Shown in pieces: positions 7,208 to 16,180 of a stretch of 64,000 bases of DNA. The DNA is from an uncultured Roseovarius sp. (GTDB taxonomy: Bacteria > Pseudomonadota > Alphaproteobacteria > Rhodobacterales > Rhodobacteraceae), in assembly GCA_947499555.1 (NCBI GenBank), contig CANMOU010000001.1:930001-994000 (forward strand), written 5' to 3'. The position numbers were made by a program, and so were the translations under genes. Numbering within the stretch: the first letter of the stretch is position 1; each line of letters opens with the position of its first letter. The notes beneath the pieces are model-generated. The model worked only from the letters and a program-made list of their open reading frames with translations. It did no database searches and had not been told where the DNA came from.

Positions 7208-7448
7208 TTTCCAGACCCTTCGGTTTTTTACCTATCAGCGCATTTTAGAACGGAAGGGAGCTTAGATTTTGGCGAGAGTTAGCCCCTATTTTGGCAACCA
7301 AAGGGGTATTCGGGGCGGAAATCTGCGGTCAAATGAGCAGTATTGCCAGCCTTTCTTGGTTCGCCAAAAGTCAAAAAACACCAACGCTGATAATGTGTGA
7401 AAAGTTACGGTTCGCCAATCTATCTTGTTCAGAAATCGCTGAAACAGA
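7208..7448. other. Right-end region of the element with repeated arm-type motifs
   Basis: No gene is seen. GGTTCGCCAA occurs at 7358-7367 and 7409-7418, in the same orientation, 31-91 bases inside attR. A hairpin with CCCC and TTTGG pairing to CCAAA and GGGG spans about 7285-7310. These fit integrase or host-factor binding sites of an attachment region. Confidence 0.5.
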
Positions 7449-7467
7449 AGTCCCTCCGGGCCTACCA
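7449..7467 (+). repeat. attR: 19-bp direct repeat of the tRNA 3' end
   Basis: Exact copy of 1642-1660 with no tRNA around it. The flanking bases differ on both sides (A versus G before, T versus G after), which fixes the repeat at 19 bp. Confidence 0.92.
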
Positions 7468-7630
7468 TCTTGCCGGACCGCCTCTTGGGACAGGCCTCCT
7501 TGGCTGGGCTCTAATCCCTACTGTCTTCGTCTTGCCATCCCATCGCGCCACACGGCAAGTTGAACCACGTCCCCTTGCGCAATTGCCTCTTCCGCTCTTT
7601 ATCCGGTTCAATTGACAAGGAAGCTGCCTC

Positions 7631-7900
7631 ATGCCCAAAGCCACTCTCTACCGGATGGACCTGCCGAACTACACCTGCGGCTATGGCACAGCCGCCCGCG
7701 ATCTGTTGCGGGCCAATGGTTTTGAGATCGAAGAGCACATCCTGCGCACACGCCGCGAAACCGACGATTTCAAAGACAAGCACAACATCACCACCACGCC
7801 GCTTGTTTTCATCGAAGGCCAAAAGATCGGCGGCTATACCGACCTTCGCAAGCATCTCAAAGCGCGGAAACCGAAGAAAAAGTGGTTCTGGCAAAGATAA
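7631..7900 (+). CDS. Glutaredoxin-like protein, single active-site Cys
   Basis: An 89-residue thioredoxin-fold protein. The N-terminal strand TLYRMDLPNYTCGYG contains a CGYG motif instead of CPYC, so only one active Cys (16) is present, as in monothiol forms. TTTPLVFIEGQKIGGYTDL gives the cis-Pro and the glutathione-binding GG. The basic tail KARKPKKKWFWQR is a peculiarity. AAGGAAG lies eight bases before the ATG. The gene is the first chromosomal one after the integrative element and was presumably next to the tRNA before insertion. Confidence 0.9.
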   Translation: MPKATLYRMDLPNYTCGYGTAARDLLRANGFEIEEHILRTRRETDDFKDKHNITTTPLVFIEGQKIGGYTDLRKHLKARKPKKKWFWQR

Positions 7901-7923
7901 GAGGCGCTCCCGATCATCAAGAG

Positions 7924-7960
7924 CGCCGTCGTTGGTGGGTTGAAAACCCACCCTACGGCG
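7924..7960. repeat. Hairpin repeat after glutaredoxin (GGTGGGTT type)
   Basis: GGTGGGTT (7934-7941), three-base loop, AACCCACC (7945-7952), with a second outer stem CGCCGT/ACGGCG. This GTAGGGTGGGTT-like hairpin resembles dispersed repeats seen in many bacterial genomes. It may also serve as a bidirectional terminator between the converging genes. Confidence 0.55.
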
Positions 7961-8018
7961 CGCCGCAAACCTTACCCAAAGCTTAAACCGTTTCGCGCGC
8001 GAAACATTTGCGGCCCTC

Positions 8019-9323
8019 TCACCGTCCGATCACGATATCCGCCTGCAGACCGCCCAAAGCCTCACTGTCGCCAAGGCGCAGCGTGCCACCATGGGCGCGC
8101 GCGGTATCCATCGCGATGGAAAGCCCCAGACCAACACCGGTGCCAAGGTCCTGGTTGCGTGCCTGATCGAGTCGCGCGAAGGGCTTGAGCGCCTCCTCGC
8201 GCCGGTCCTCGGGAATGCCCGGGCCGTTATCCTCGATGCGGATGCGCAAGGCCCTGTCGGTGATCTGCACCGAAACCACTGCCTTGGTGCCATAACGAAG
8301 GGCGTTGCCGACAAGGTTCTCAACCGCGCGCCGGATCCCGCCGGGGCGCAGCGCAACCTCTCCTGCCCCATCGGCAGGCGCCAGCACCACGTCCTGACCC
8401 TGCCGCTGAAAACCGTCCACCACTTCCGCCACGAGAGCGTAAGGATCAACCAGCTCCGGCTCCCCTTCCCGCGCGCCTTGGGCAAAATCGAGAAACTCGG
8501 TGATCAGCCGCTCCATATCCGCCACATCCCGTTCCAAAGGGGCGCGCTCGGCCTCGTCCATCATGCTCAGCGCTAGTTTCAGCCGGGTGATGGGCGTGCG
8601 CAAATCGTGGCTGACGCCTGACAGCATCATTGTCCGCTGCTCAATCTGCCGCTCGATCCGCGCGCGCATGTCCAGAAACGCATTGCCCGCCGCGCGCACC
8701 TCAACCGATCCGGCAGGGCGGTAATCAATATGTCGCCCCCGACCAAAGGCCTCGGACGCCGTTGCCAGCCGAGTGATGGGCCGCAGCTGATTGCGCAGGT
8801 AGAAATAGGCAATCACCGTCATGATCACCGAAAACACCGCCATATTGACCAAAAGCTGATGCGGGTTTGATGCCGACACGCGACGCCGGTCAAAGGTCAG
8901 GCGTACGCCCTCCTCACCCATCGCGTAGTAAAGATGCACATCCTTTTCATTGGGCAGGTGAATGGCCGCGAGCCCCGGCAGAAGTTGCGTGAATTCGCGA
9001 ATGACAAATCCACCGGTGAAGTCATACCAACGAACCGTATTGTCGCGCGGCAACTCGGCCAGCGGCACATCCTCGACCATCACCTGCAAAGTCGTCGCCA
9101 CGCCGCTTTCGGCGATCTCCTGCGCCGTTTTTCCGCTGTCAAGCAACAGGCGCACCTCGCGGCTGGCCGTGCGGGTCATCTGGTTGGTCACGCCTTCAAA
9201 ATGGCGCTGAATGAAGATGACCGACACCACCAGCATCAGCGTGATCACCGGCAGAAGCAGGATCAGAAAAGCCCGGCCATAAAGGCTGCGTGGCATATAG
9301 GGTTTGAGCCAGCGGAACGACAT
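8019..9323 (-). CDS. EnvZ-like membrane sensor histidine kinase
   Basis: A 434-residue class I kinase. TM1 lies at 17-39, a periplasmic loop to about 155, TM2 at 158-176, and a HAMP linker from 178. The H-box is SGVSHDLRTPITRLK with phospho-acceptor H239. The N-box is RRAVENLVGNALRYG, the G1 box IEDNGPGIP and the G2 box GTGVGLGLSI. The overall plan and the short periplasmic part match alphaproteobacterial EnvZ, which passes phosphate to OmpR. No response regulator gene is adjacent in this window; the next gene upstream is a divergent hydrolase. The cognate partner must lie elsewhere, so the signal sensed is unknown. Confidence 0.92.
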   Translation of the reverse strand: MSFRWLKPYMPRSLYGRAFLILLLPVITLMLVVSVIFIQRHFEGVTNQMTRTASREVRLLLDSGKTAQEIAESGVATTLQVMVEDVPLAELPRDNTVRWYDFTGGFVIREFTQLLPGLAAIHLPNEKDVHLYYAMGEEGVRLTFDRRRVSASNPHQLLVNMAVFSVIMTVIAYFYLRNQLRPITRLATASEAFGRGRHIDYRPAGSVEVRAAGNAFLDMRARIERQIEQRTMMLSGVSHDLRTPITRLKLALSMMDEAERAPLERDVADMERLITEFLDFAQGAREGEPELVDPYALVAEVVDGFQRQGQDVVLAPADGAGEVALRPGGIRRAVENLVGNALRYGTKAVVSVQITDRALRIRIEDNGPGIPEDRREEALKPFARLDQARNQDLGTGVGLGLSIAMDTARAHGGTLRLGDSEALGGLQADIVIGR

Positions 9324-9369
9324 GGGCTAAACCTACCGTCAGGCAGAGCAGACGGAAAGAGTGATCAGC

Positions 9370-10281
9370 ATGGATGAGTTTGACCCGGTGGCTGGTGTTG
9401 CCGAAGATCTGGGCGACGGAATCCGGCGGATCCTTGCGCCCAACCCCTCCCCCATGACTTTTCGCGGCACCAACACCTATCTGTTGGGGGCGCGGGACGT
9501 GGCGGTGATTGATCCCGGACCTCTGGACCAAACCCACCTTGGCGCTATCCTTGCCGCGCTTGGACCGGGTCAGCGCGTGTCGCATATCTTTGTGACACAC
9601 AGCCATCTTGATCACTCCCCGCTCGCACCGGTTCTGGCAGAAAAGACCGGCGCGAAGGTCCATGCCTTTGGCCCATCCCGCGCAGGGCGCAGTGCGGTGA
9701 TGCAAGCGCTCTCAAAGGCCGGTCTCAGCGACGGAGGTGAAGGGGTGGACCCCGATTTCAGACCTGACGTCACGCTTGGGGACGGCGATATCGTGGCGGC
9801 AGACAGCTGGTCCCTGACCGCACATTGGACACCGGGCCATCTGGGCAATCACCTGTGTTTTGCATCGGCAGACGTGGTATTCAGCGGCGATCTGGTCATG
9901 GGCTGGGCCAGTTCACTTGTCGCGCCCCCAGATGGCGACCTGACCGATTTCATGGCCTCGTGCCATCGCCTGCGCGCCCTGAACGCCAAGGTCCTGCATG
10001 CCGGGCACGGAGCACCCATTACCGACCCGGCGGTGCGCATTGACTGGCTGATCGCCCATCGAGAGGCGCGCGAAGCCGCGATCCTGGACGCGCTGCAAGC
10101 CGGCCCCGCCACCGTCACCGCGCTTACCGGGAAAATTTACACCGACACGCCGCAGGCGCTTCTGCCTGCCGCCGAACGCAACGTGTTGGCGCATCTCATT
10201 GACTTATTTGGCAAAAAGATCGTCACTCCGGGCGGGCCACTGACCAGTCACGCGGTATTTGCCCTCACAGACAGCGCGTAG
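9370..10281 (+). CDS. Metallo-beta-lactamase-fold hydrolase (LACTB2-like)
   Basis: A 303-residue cytosolic hydrolase. The zinc-binding signature THSHLDHS lies near residue 80, GHLGNH and FSGDLVMG supply the later His and Asp ligands, and HAGHG the last His. A winged-helix-like C-terminal domain follows (VTALTGKIYTDTP). This layout matches LACTB2-type RNases and thioester hydrolases; the substrate cannot be told from sequence. A GTG start nine bases upstream is possible, but GGAAAG sits at the right distance only for the ATG at 9370. It is transcribed away from the EnvZ-like gene. Confidence 0.9.
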   Translation: MDEFDPVAGVAEDLGDGIRRILAPNPSPMTFRGTNTYLLGARDVAVIDPGPLDQTHLGAILAALGPGQRVSHIFVTHSHLDHSPLAPVLAEKTGAKVHAFGPSRAGRSAVMQALSKAGLSDGGEGVDPDFRPDVTLGDGDIVAADSWSLTAHWTPGHLGNHLCFASADVVFSGDLVMGWASSLVAPPDGDLTDFMASCHRLRALNAKVLHAGHGAPITDPAVRIDWLIAHREAREAAILDALQAGPATVTALTGKIYTDTPQALLPAAERNVLAHLIDLFGKKIVTPGGPLTSHAVFALTDSA

Positions 10282-10354
10282 CGGCGCAGTCAGAAAAATT
10301 TGTCACAATCCCTCTGGACGCGCAGAATCCAGATTGGTATATCCCAGCCGGTGT

Positions 10355-10429
10355 TCCGGCGTAGCTCAGCGGTAGAGCAGTTGACTGTTAATCAATTGGT
10401 CGTAGGTTCGATCCCTACCGCCGGAGCCA
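10355..10429 (+). tRNA. tRNA-Asn (GTT)
   Basis: A 75-nt cloverleaf with encoded CCA. TCCGGCG pairs with CGCCGGA, the anticodon loop is CTGTTAA giving GTT, and the T arm GTAGG/CCTAC is intact. No integration remnant is seen beside it. Confidence 0.97.
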
Positions 10430-10674
10430 ATTAACCCTCAGGTTCTGATAGACCAGGCCATGGCGTTGGCCTGTCGTCGCGTGGCGAAGGCGCACTGCCA
10501 GAGATTGCCATAATTCCGGCTGATAAGCCCCTTTCGTGGAACAAATAACTCGAAATCTGCCGGGATTGTTGCGTCAAGAGACGTAAATTAAGGCCAATTT
10601 GAGGCAAAATTTGCCGCTCTAAGCGGCCCGCTCATAAACTGAGTCTGTTGTTTTTAGTATGGGTGGTACGAAAA

Positions 10675-11016
10675 ATGAAAACCAAACTATTCTCTACAAG
10701 TCTTATCAAATTCGGCTTTGCGGCTCTGCTGGTCGGCACAATTTCGGTTGCATCGGACGCGCACGCATTTGACGCCTCCGGCGGCACAGGCGGCACGGAT
10801 GGAGGTGCAGCGGGCGCCGATGCCGGCGGTGACGGGCGCAGCGGCGAAACACATGGCATTGAAGACCGCGACACGTTTTCGAGCCCGGCCGCTGTCGCGC
10901 GGGCGCGCAATGGTGGCATCACGCCGACCATCAGCACGACCGGCAGTGTGCCGACAAGCCCGTTTCTGCTTGATCTGATGCTTTGCTCAGGCGCGAGCGA
11001 TCCGCGTTGCCGCTGA
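10675..11016 (+). CDS. Small exported protein, Gly-rich, unknown function
   Basis: A 113-residue protein with a signal peptide (basic MKTKLFSTSLIKFGF, hydrophobic core, cleavage after AHA at about 31). The mature part opens with a run rich in Gly, Ala, Asp and Thr (FDASGGTGGTDGGAAGADAG), then a short region with two Cys near the end (LMLCSGASDPRCR). The low-complexity segment suggests a flexible periplasmic or surface protein. No family recognised. The ATG at 10675 is preferred over an upstream TTG because it begins the signal peptide. Confidence 0.75.
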   Translation: MKTKLFSTSLIKFGFAALLVGTISVASDAHAFDASGGTGGTDGGAAGADAGGDGRSGETHGIEDRDTFSSPAAVARARNGGITPTISTTGSVPTSPFLLDLMLCSGASDPRCR

Positions 11017-11098
11017 AAAAGTGAACAGTGACAAGACGCTGAAACACTTGATCCCTGCTGTCTAAGCCGCAAGAGTGGTGCAGCAGCAGGGAGCTTAC

Positions 11099-12601
11099 AT
11101 GGCACAGATTGGAAATTGGCTCGCATCCTTTGGCGTTGCGATCGTCCTGGGGCTGACGTCGCAGCAAGCGCAGTCAACTGAGACCTTCCGCATGGCCCAT
11201 GATGTGGGCTCTGGCGGGTTGTCCAGCCTTGATCCGATTGACAAGGGCCGCGTGCTGCAGATCACCGAGAAGATCATGAACCGGCTGATCCGGCCGGGGC
11301 CGGACGGCCGCCCTGCCCCGGACCTGGCGACATCCTGGTCAGCCAATGAGGATGGCACGATCTGGACGCTCCGCCTGCGAGACGGTGTACGGTTTCATGA
11401 TGGCAGTGCCTTTGACGCCGACGACGTGGTCTATTCGCTCGCGCGCGTTCTTGACCCGGAGCGGGACAGCCCCGCGCGATCAGTAATCGCGATGGTCGAC
11501 AAGGTCGAGGCTCTGTCGCCAATGACTGTGCGCATGACACTCTCCTCAACCTTTGCCGATCTGCCCCTGCAGCTGATGGACCCGCGTCTTCGCATGATCC
11601 CGGAAGGGTCCGACGAGAGCATCGGCAGGACAGGCATTGGGACGGGGCCCTTCAAACTGGCCAAGTTCGATGCCGATGGCATCACCGTTTTAGAGGCCAA
11701 CCCGGATTACTGGGAAGGCGCGCCCAAGCTTGAGCGGATTGAGCTCATCGGCATTCCGGATGCGAATACGCGCCTGCAGGCGTTTCTGGCCGGTCAGCTG
11801 CATATGGAACGCGGGGTGAAGCCACTCATGCGCCGCGCGTTACTGCGCTCGGACCGCTATGTTGTGCAGGATATTCCCACAGGAAACTGGTCGGGGCTGG
11901 TCTTTCGCACCGATGTCGCCCCGTTTGATGACTATCGCGTGCGGCGGGCACTGCGGCTGGTGGTGGACCGCGAAGAGATGCTGAAACTGGCGCTCGATGG
12001 TGGCGGGGTCATCTCCTGCGACACGCCGGTTGCCCCGAATGACCAGTACCGGGCCGAAATGGACTGTCCGGCTGACATCGATCGCGCCAAGGCCCTGCTG
12101 GCCGAAGCAGGATACCCAAATGGTCTCACGATCAAGCTGCATGTGGCACCAATTGACGGGGTCTGGTCCTCTATGGCGGTGGTGTTCCAACAGCAGGCCG
12201 CCAAGGCCGGGATCAAGGTCAAGATCGTAAATGCTGCGGCAGATGGTTACTGGTCCGAAGTCTGGATGAAAAAAGACAGCTTTGCCACCAGTTGGGGAGA
12301 GCGCCCGGCGCATCAGGCGCTGAGCGAGGCGTTTTCATCCGAGGCAAAATGGAACGAAAGCTATCTCAGCGATCACAATTTCGATTTCATCCTGGAACGC
12401 GCGCAGGGCGAGCTTGATTTCGAGAAGCGGCGCGAAAGCTATCAGGCCGCGCAGACCTTTCTGGCAGAGATTTCTGGCACACTGATCCCATTTCACCGCA
12501 GCCAGCTTGTTGCCCTGTCACCGAAGGTGGTCAATATGCCGCCTGTGAAGAGCGACCGCATCCTGTGGCACGAGGTGGACCTGATTGGCGAGGGATCCTG
12601 A
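11099..12601 (+). CDS. ABC transporter solute-binding protein, family 5 (peptide/opine type)
   Basis: A 500-residue periplasmic binding protein with a signal peptide (MAQIGNWLASFGVAIVLG). It has the family signature region ATSWSANEDGTIWTLRLRDGVRFHDG, and GTGPFKL and DYWEGAPKL of SBP_bac_5 proteins. These capture oligopeptides, glycosides or other solutes for an ABC importer. No permease or ATPase genes lie nearby, so it is an orphan that must use a transporter encoded elsewhere. GGGAG is six bases before the ATG at 11099; an upstream GTG at 11075 has no such site. Confidence 0.93.
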   Translation: MAQIGNWLASFGVAIVLGLTSQQAQSTETFRMAHDVGSGGLSSLDPIDKGRVLQITEKIMNRLIRPGPDGRPAPDLATSWSANEDGTIWTLRLRDGVRFHDGSAFDADDVVYSLARVLDPERDSPARSVIAMVDKVEALSPMTVRMTLSSTFADLPLQLMDPRLRMIPEGSDESIGRTGIGTGPFKLAKFDADGITVLEANPDYWEGAPKLERIELIGIPDANTRLQAFLAGQLHMERGVKPLMRRALLRSDRYVVQDIPTGNWSGLVFRTDVAPFDDYRVRRALRLVVDREEMLKLALDGGGVISCDTPVAPNDQYRAEMDCPADIDRAKALLAEAGYPNGLTIKLHVAPIDGVWSSMAVVFQQQAAKAGIKVKIVNAAADGYWSEVWMKKDSFATSWGERPAHQALSEAFSSEAKWNESYLSDHNFDFILERAQGELDFEKRRESYQAAQTFLAEISGTLIPFHRSQLVALSPKVVNMPPVKSDRILWHEVDLIGEGS

Positions 12602-12807
12602 AAGGTCAAACCTTGGCGGGAATGCCCTGTGTGATTGTCAGATCTTCAGGTCGTGACGTTCTTGCTTCGGACCTAATCAAGGCGGTTCCGCGTTAGTTTA
12701 GTCATTGCCGAAGACACCTCTTAGGTCCCGAATTTATTTCTCACCCCTCTTGGCAGAGCGGCTTATCCTTGCTTTGCTGACAAGCAAGCCTGCCACGGAG
12801 GGACAAA

Positions 12808-13941
12808 ATGGCCGAGGACAGCCCGGACTTTACCATTGGAATCGAGGAAGAGTATCTTCTGGTGGACCGAGACAGTCTTGCGCTGGCGGAGGCACCGGAA
12901 GCGTTGATGACGGCCTGTGTTTCTGAACTTGAAGGTCAGGTCGCGCCGGAATTCCTCAAGTGCCAGATCGAGATCGGGACGAAGGTTTGTGCCAATGTGG
13001 CCGAGGCGCGTGATGATCTCAGACGCCTGCGGTCCTGCGTTTCAAAACATGCCGCAGAACACAACCTCGCCCCCATCGCGGCGTCCTGCCACCCGTTTTC
13101 AGACTGGCGCGATCAGCACCACACGGACCGTGACCGGTATAACGATCTGTCAAGCGATCTTGCGGGCGTGGTTCAGAGGATGCTTATCTGCGGCATGCAT
13201 GTTCATGTCGGTATCGATGCGCCCGACCGGCGCATCGATCTGATGAACCAGCTCAGTTATTTCCTGCCGCATCTGCTGGCGCTGAGCTGTTCATCACCCT
13301 TCTGGCAAGGTCATGACACCGGGCTCGACAGCTACCGGCTGACCGTTTTTGACAACCTGCCCCGCACCGGTCTGCCCCCGCATATGGACAGTTTCAGCGA
13401 GTTCGAGCGCGCCGTACAGATCCTTGTTGATCTGGGGGTGATCGAGGACAGTTCAAAAATATGGTGGGATTTGCGCCCCTCGTCACGTTTTCCAACGCTG
13501 GAGGCGCGTATTTGTGACGTCCAACCGCGTCTTGAGCATACATTGATGCTGGCGGCCCTGACGCAGGCGATCACACGCATGCTGTGGCGGCTGGCCACGA
13601 AAAACCAACGCTGGCGTCTTTATGACCGGTTTCTGGTGGATGAAAACCGCTGGCGGGCGCAGCGCTACGGTGTTCGCGAAGGTCTGATTGATTTTGGTCG
13701 GCAGGAAATCGCGCCGATGGGTGACTTGATCGAAGAGCTGATCGAGATTCTGGAAGAAGACGCGCTGTTCTTTGAGTCCATGCAAGAGCTTGAGACGGCA
13801 CGCGACATCATGCGCACCGGCACTTCGTCCACGCGCCAACGTAACGCTTACTCAGAAGCGCGCGACGCGGGACAGGGTCATGATGCAGCCCTTCGGGCCG
13901 TTGTTTCGCACCTGATCGACGAGTATCACGCCGATCTCTGA
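12808..13941 (+). CDS. Carboxylate-amine ligase, glutamate-cysteine ligase 2 family (YbdK-like)
   Basis: A 377-residue ATP-dependent ligase of the GCS2 family. [12 protein letters not shown] near the start is the Mg/ATP-binding signature, CGMHVHVGI (near 130) and [12 protein letters not shown] carry further active-site residues. E. coli YbdK has weak gamma-glutamylcysteine synthetase activity; the natural substrate of this branch is not known. GGAGGGA lies six bases upstream. It stands alone, with no glutathione synthetase gene beside it. Confidence 0.92.
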   Translation: MAEDSPDFTIGIEEEYLLVDRDSLALAEAPEALMTACVSELEGQVAPEFLKCQIEIGTKVCANVAEARDDLRRLRSCVSKHAAEHNLAPIAASCHPFSDWRDQHHTDRDRYNDLSSDLAGVVQRMLICGMHVHVGIDAPDRRIDLMNQLSYFLPHLLALSCSSPFWQGHDTGLDSYRLTVFDNLPRTGLPPHMDSFSEFERAVQILVDLGVIEDSSKIWWDLRPSSRFPTLEARICDVQPRLEHTLMLAALTQAITRMLWRLATKNQRWRLYDRFLVDENRWRAQRYGVREGLIDFGRQEIAPMGDLIEELIEILEEDALFFESMQELETARDIMRTGTSSTRQRNAYSEARDAGQGHDAALRAVVSHLIDEYHADL

Positions 13942-14097
13942 ACTGAACCAAACCGGCGGGAGCTTGCCGAAAACCTAATCACACATGCGTGAAGGGGTGG
14001 TTTCGCCGCATGCAAAGGCTCGATTTTTCTCTGTATCTAGCGCAAATAGTGTAATTGAACTTCGATTTCTTGAGCGAAACGAAAGGAAGAGACACCG

Positions 14098-14655
14098 ATG
14101 TCTAAGCTGAAGCTGACCCGCCGCGCGCTGATGATGGGCGCAGCGACAACCTTGGCCACACCTGCAATCCTGCGGGCGCAGACGCAGGACGGCGTGCGCC
14201 GGAACGCCTCTTCTTTCCAGACCAGAGATTGGTCGAACTACTTCGACGATCTCGGCGTCGGGCGCATCGTGTGTGATATCGATAGCCGTGCGCTGCATCA
14301 CTGGTCCGCCGATGGCAGCTACAAGCTGTACCCTTCTTCTGTGCCGATGACTGATGAATTGACCCGACGTGGTTATACCGAAGTTGTCCGCAAGAAGGTT
14401 GGCCCCACTTGGACGCCCACAGCCAACATGCGCCAACGCGACCCTAGCCTACCGGCTTTTATGGAAGCGGGCCCCGGCAATCCGCTTGGCACCCATGCGA
14501 TGTATCTCGGCTGGCCTGCCTATCTTATTCACGGCACCCATGACACCCGCAAGATCGGGCGCCGATCTTCTTCGGGCTGTATCGGGCTTTACAACGAACA
14601 CATCGCCGAGGTCTTTGCCAAGACAAAGATCGGCACAAAGGTGCTTCTGCTCTAG
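14098..14655 (+). CDS. L,D-transpeptidase (YkuD domain), Tat-exported
   Basis: A 185-residue periplasmic enzyme. The N-terminus TRRALMMGAATTLATPA is a twin-arginine signal (RR at 8-9). The YkuD motif is complete: H145 in LIHGTHD and nucleophile C161 in SSSGCIGLYNEHI. Such enzymes make 3-3 peptidoglycan cross-links or attach proteins to peptidoglycan. GGAAGAG precedes the ATG by about eight bases. A strong terminator follows, so it is monocistronic. Confidence 0.94.
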   Translation: MSKLKLTRRALMMGAATTLATPAILRAQTQDGVRRNASSFQTRDWSNYFDDLGVGRIVCDIDSRALHHWSADGSYKLYPSSVPMTDELTRRGYTEVVRKKVGPTWTPTANMRQRDPSLPAFMEAGPGNPLGTHAMYLGWPAYLIHGTHDTRKIGRRSSSGCIGLYNEHIAEVFAKTKIGTKVLLL

Positions 14656-14681
14656 CTGCGGCACCGCAACCAGACGCAAAC

Positions 14682-14714
14682 GGGCGCGAAGATATCTCTT
14701 CGCGCCCTTTCTTT
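14682..14714 (+). terminator. Rho-independent terminator after the L,D-transpeptidase
   Basis: Perfect 11-bp stem GGGCGCGAAGA/TCTTCGCGCCC with loop TATC, followed by TTTCTTTG. It can also serve the converging methyltransferase gene at 14733. Confidence 0.88.
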
Positions 14715-14732
14715 GTCGCATCCCTGCGGCGT

Positions 14733-15503
14733 TTACTGGCCTGCCGCCACCGGGAAGCGCGGCTTGCGACCTTTGAAGCGTGGCAGAAGCATCGGCGTGG
14801 TCCGGCGATACGCCTCGTAATCTTCGCCCAGCTCATCCAGAAGCGTTTCTTCCTCGTGGCGCGTGCCGATCAGGATGTAGGCCGTCATCGCGAGGTTAAA
14901 CACCAACCGACCAACGGTCATATGCGGCACGCACCAAAGCGAGATCAGGATTCCGGTCATCATCGGATGGCGGACGATCCGGTAGAGAAGCGGTGTTACG
15001 AAAGTGGCTTTCTTGGACTGCGTCTCGTTCATGAAGCGATAGGCCTGTTCCAATCCGAAGAGGTGGAAATGGTTGATCAGGAAGGTCGCGATGAAGGTGA
15101 TGGTCCAGCCAAAGAAGTATCCCGCACAAAGCACCAGCGCCCATGGCGTGCCAGAGGTGTCCCAGATCGTGATCGGGATCGGCGACCAGAAAAGCATGAG
15201 GCCTGTGGTGGAAAATGCCGTAACAAGGATAAATGTGCTGCGCTCAATCGCGGGGTGCACAAAGCGCGTCCACCAGGATTTGAAACGCGGGTCGGCCATC
15301 ACGCTGTGCTGCAAGCCCCAAAAGACAACAAGCACGACGTTGGCAAGAATGGCGGGCAGAACGGGCAGTTGCGGAGAGACCACCGAGGCTTCATTGATCG
15401 TGACAGGCACAACCAGGCCTTCGATGAAGAGAATAAGGGCCATCAGGGAGGTGACGGCAAGGACGTAGCAGATAACGCTATAAATCATTGCAAGAAGTCG
15501 CAT
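14733..15503 (-). CDS. MddA-like methanethiol S-methyltransferase (NnrU/ICMT fold)
   Basis: A 256-residue integral membrane methyltransferase with about six hydrophobic segments (for example at 5-25, 45-65, 85-100). The C-terminal signature LLYRIVRHPMMTGILISLW and RHEEETLLDELGEDYEAYRR is shared by NnrU, ICMT and MddA proteins. The length and the LQHSVMADPRFK segment fit MddA, which methylates methanethiol to dimethyl sulfide. Assignment to MddA rather than another NnrU-type protein is likely but unproven. GGAGA lies before the ATG at 15503; an earlier in-frame start adds 14 residues without a ribosome site. Confidence 0.8.
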   Translation of the reverse strand: MRLLAMIYSVICYVLAVTSLMALILFIEGLVVPVTINEASVVSPQLPVLPAILANVVLVVFWGLQHSVMADPRFKSWWTRFVHPAIERSTFILVTAFSTTGLMLFWSPIPITIWDTSGTPWALVLCAGYFFGWTITFIATFLINHFHLFGLEQAYRFMNETQSKKATFVTPLLYRIVRHPMMTGILISLWCVPHMTVGRLVFNLAMTAYILIGTRHEEETLLDELGEDYEAYRRTTPMLLPRFKGRKPRFPVAAGQ

Positions 15504-15717
15504 ATGTGTCTCCAGTCGTTGCAGAGCAATGTGTGATGGAGACATCTTTGGGCGCGCGATGCTTCAATCGGATGTCAGCGCTGCCCGTTTCTGGTTTCAA
15601 ATGTTTCAGAAGATAAGAGTGCGAACTTTGGCCTTCGCGGGTCTGGATTTGATCGGGGTCAAACCGGGAATCCTCCCTCTGCTCTAGGGTCTGTTTGAAA
15701 CGAACAGGAGCAGACAC

Positions 15718-16125
15718 ATGAAACACATTCTTGCAGCGATTGATGGCTCTGACGCGTCCTTCCGCGCTCTGACCCATGCCGCAGAGCTGGCCAGCCAGCT
15801 TGATATTGACCTGACCATTCTTATCGTTCGCCTGATTGTTGTTGGCCGCAAGGAAATACACGCGGCCCTTCGTCAGGAAGACGTGCAGCAAATCGAGGAG
15901 AAAGCGCGCGAAACCGCGTTGTCGCTCGGTGCCACGAAAGCCAGGGTCGTGATCGAAAAGTCGCGCGATACTTCGTTCAAGATCATCGATTGCGCCATCG
16001 AAATCGAGGCCGATCTGATCGTCATGGGCGCCTCTGGCAGAAGCGGGTTCAAGGCGTTCTTGCTGGGGTCGATCTCTAAGGAAGTTCTTCGGAAAGCCGC
16101 CTGTCCCGTGACAATCGTGCACTAG
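15718..16125 (+). CDS. Universal stress protein, UspA family
   Basis: A single-domain 135-residue USP. The first strand KHILAAIDGSDAS holds the conserved Asp, and GASGRSGFKAFLLGSIS is the ATP-binding G-2X-G-9X-G(S) motif. It would act as a cytosolic ATP-binding dimer in stress survival. The segment between strand 2 and helix 2 is short. A run AGGAG lies about nine bases before the ATG. The valine operon begins about 100 bases downstream but has its own operator. Confidence 0.93.
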   Translation: MKHILAAIDGSDASFRALTHAAELASQLDIDLTILIVRLIVVGRKEIHAALRQEDVQQIEEKARETALSLGATKARVVIEKSRDTSFKIIDCAIEIEADLIVMGASGRSGFKAFLLGSISKEVLRKAACPVTIVH

Positions 16126-16180
16126 GAACCCGGTAACTCCGATCTCCGCCCCCCCTTGCAAAACTCCTGCAACACTTGTT

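Larger units (their letters stand above)
1642..7467. mobile_element. tRNA-integrated element with integrase and TIR cargo
   Basis: The 19-bp sequence AGTCCCTCCGGGCCTACCA occurs as the 3' end of the tRNA (1642-1660) and again at 7449-7467, where no tRNA surrounds it. A tyrosine integrase starts its stop codon 29 bases inside the left repeat. Everything between the repeats is visibly AT-richer than the flanking purine and glutaredoxin genes and has gene types foreign to housekeeping context. The element unit is 5,807 bp. Cargo: integrase, excisionase-like gene, regulator-like gene, nuclease-like gene, TIR-DUF3298 gene, lipoprotein. No structural phage or conjugation genes are present, so it is a small genomic island or satellite-like element that probably depends on a helper to move between cells. 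Confidence 0.9.
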
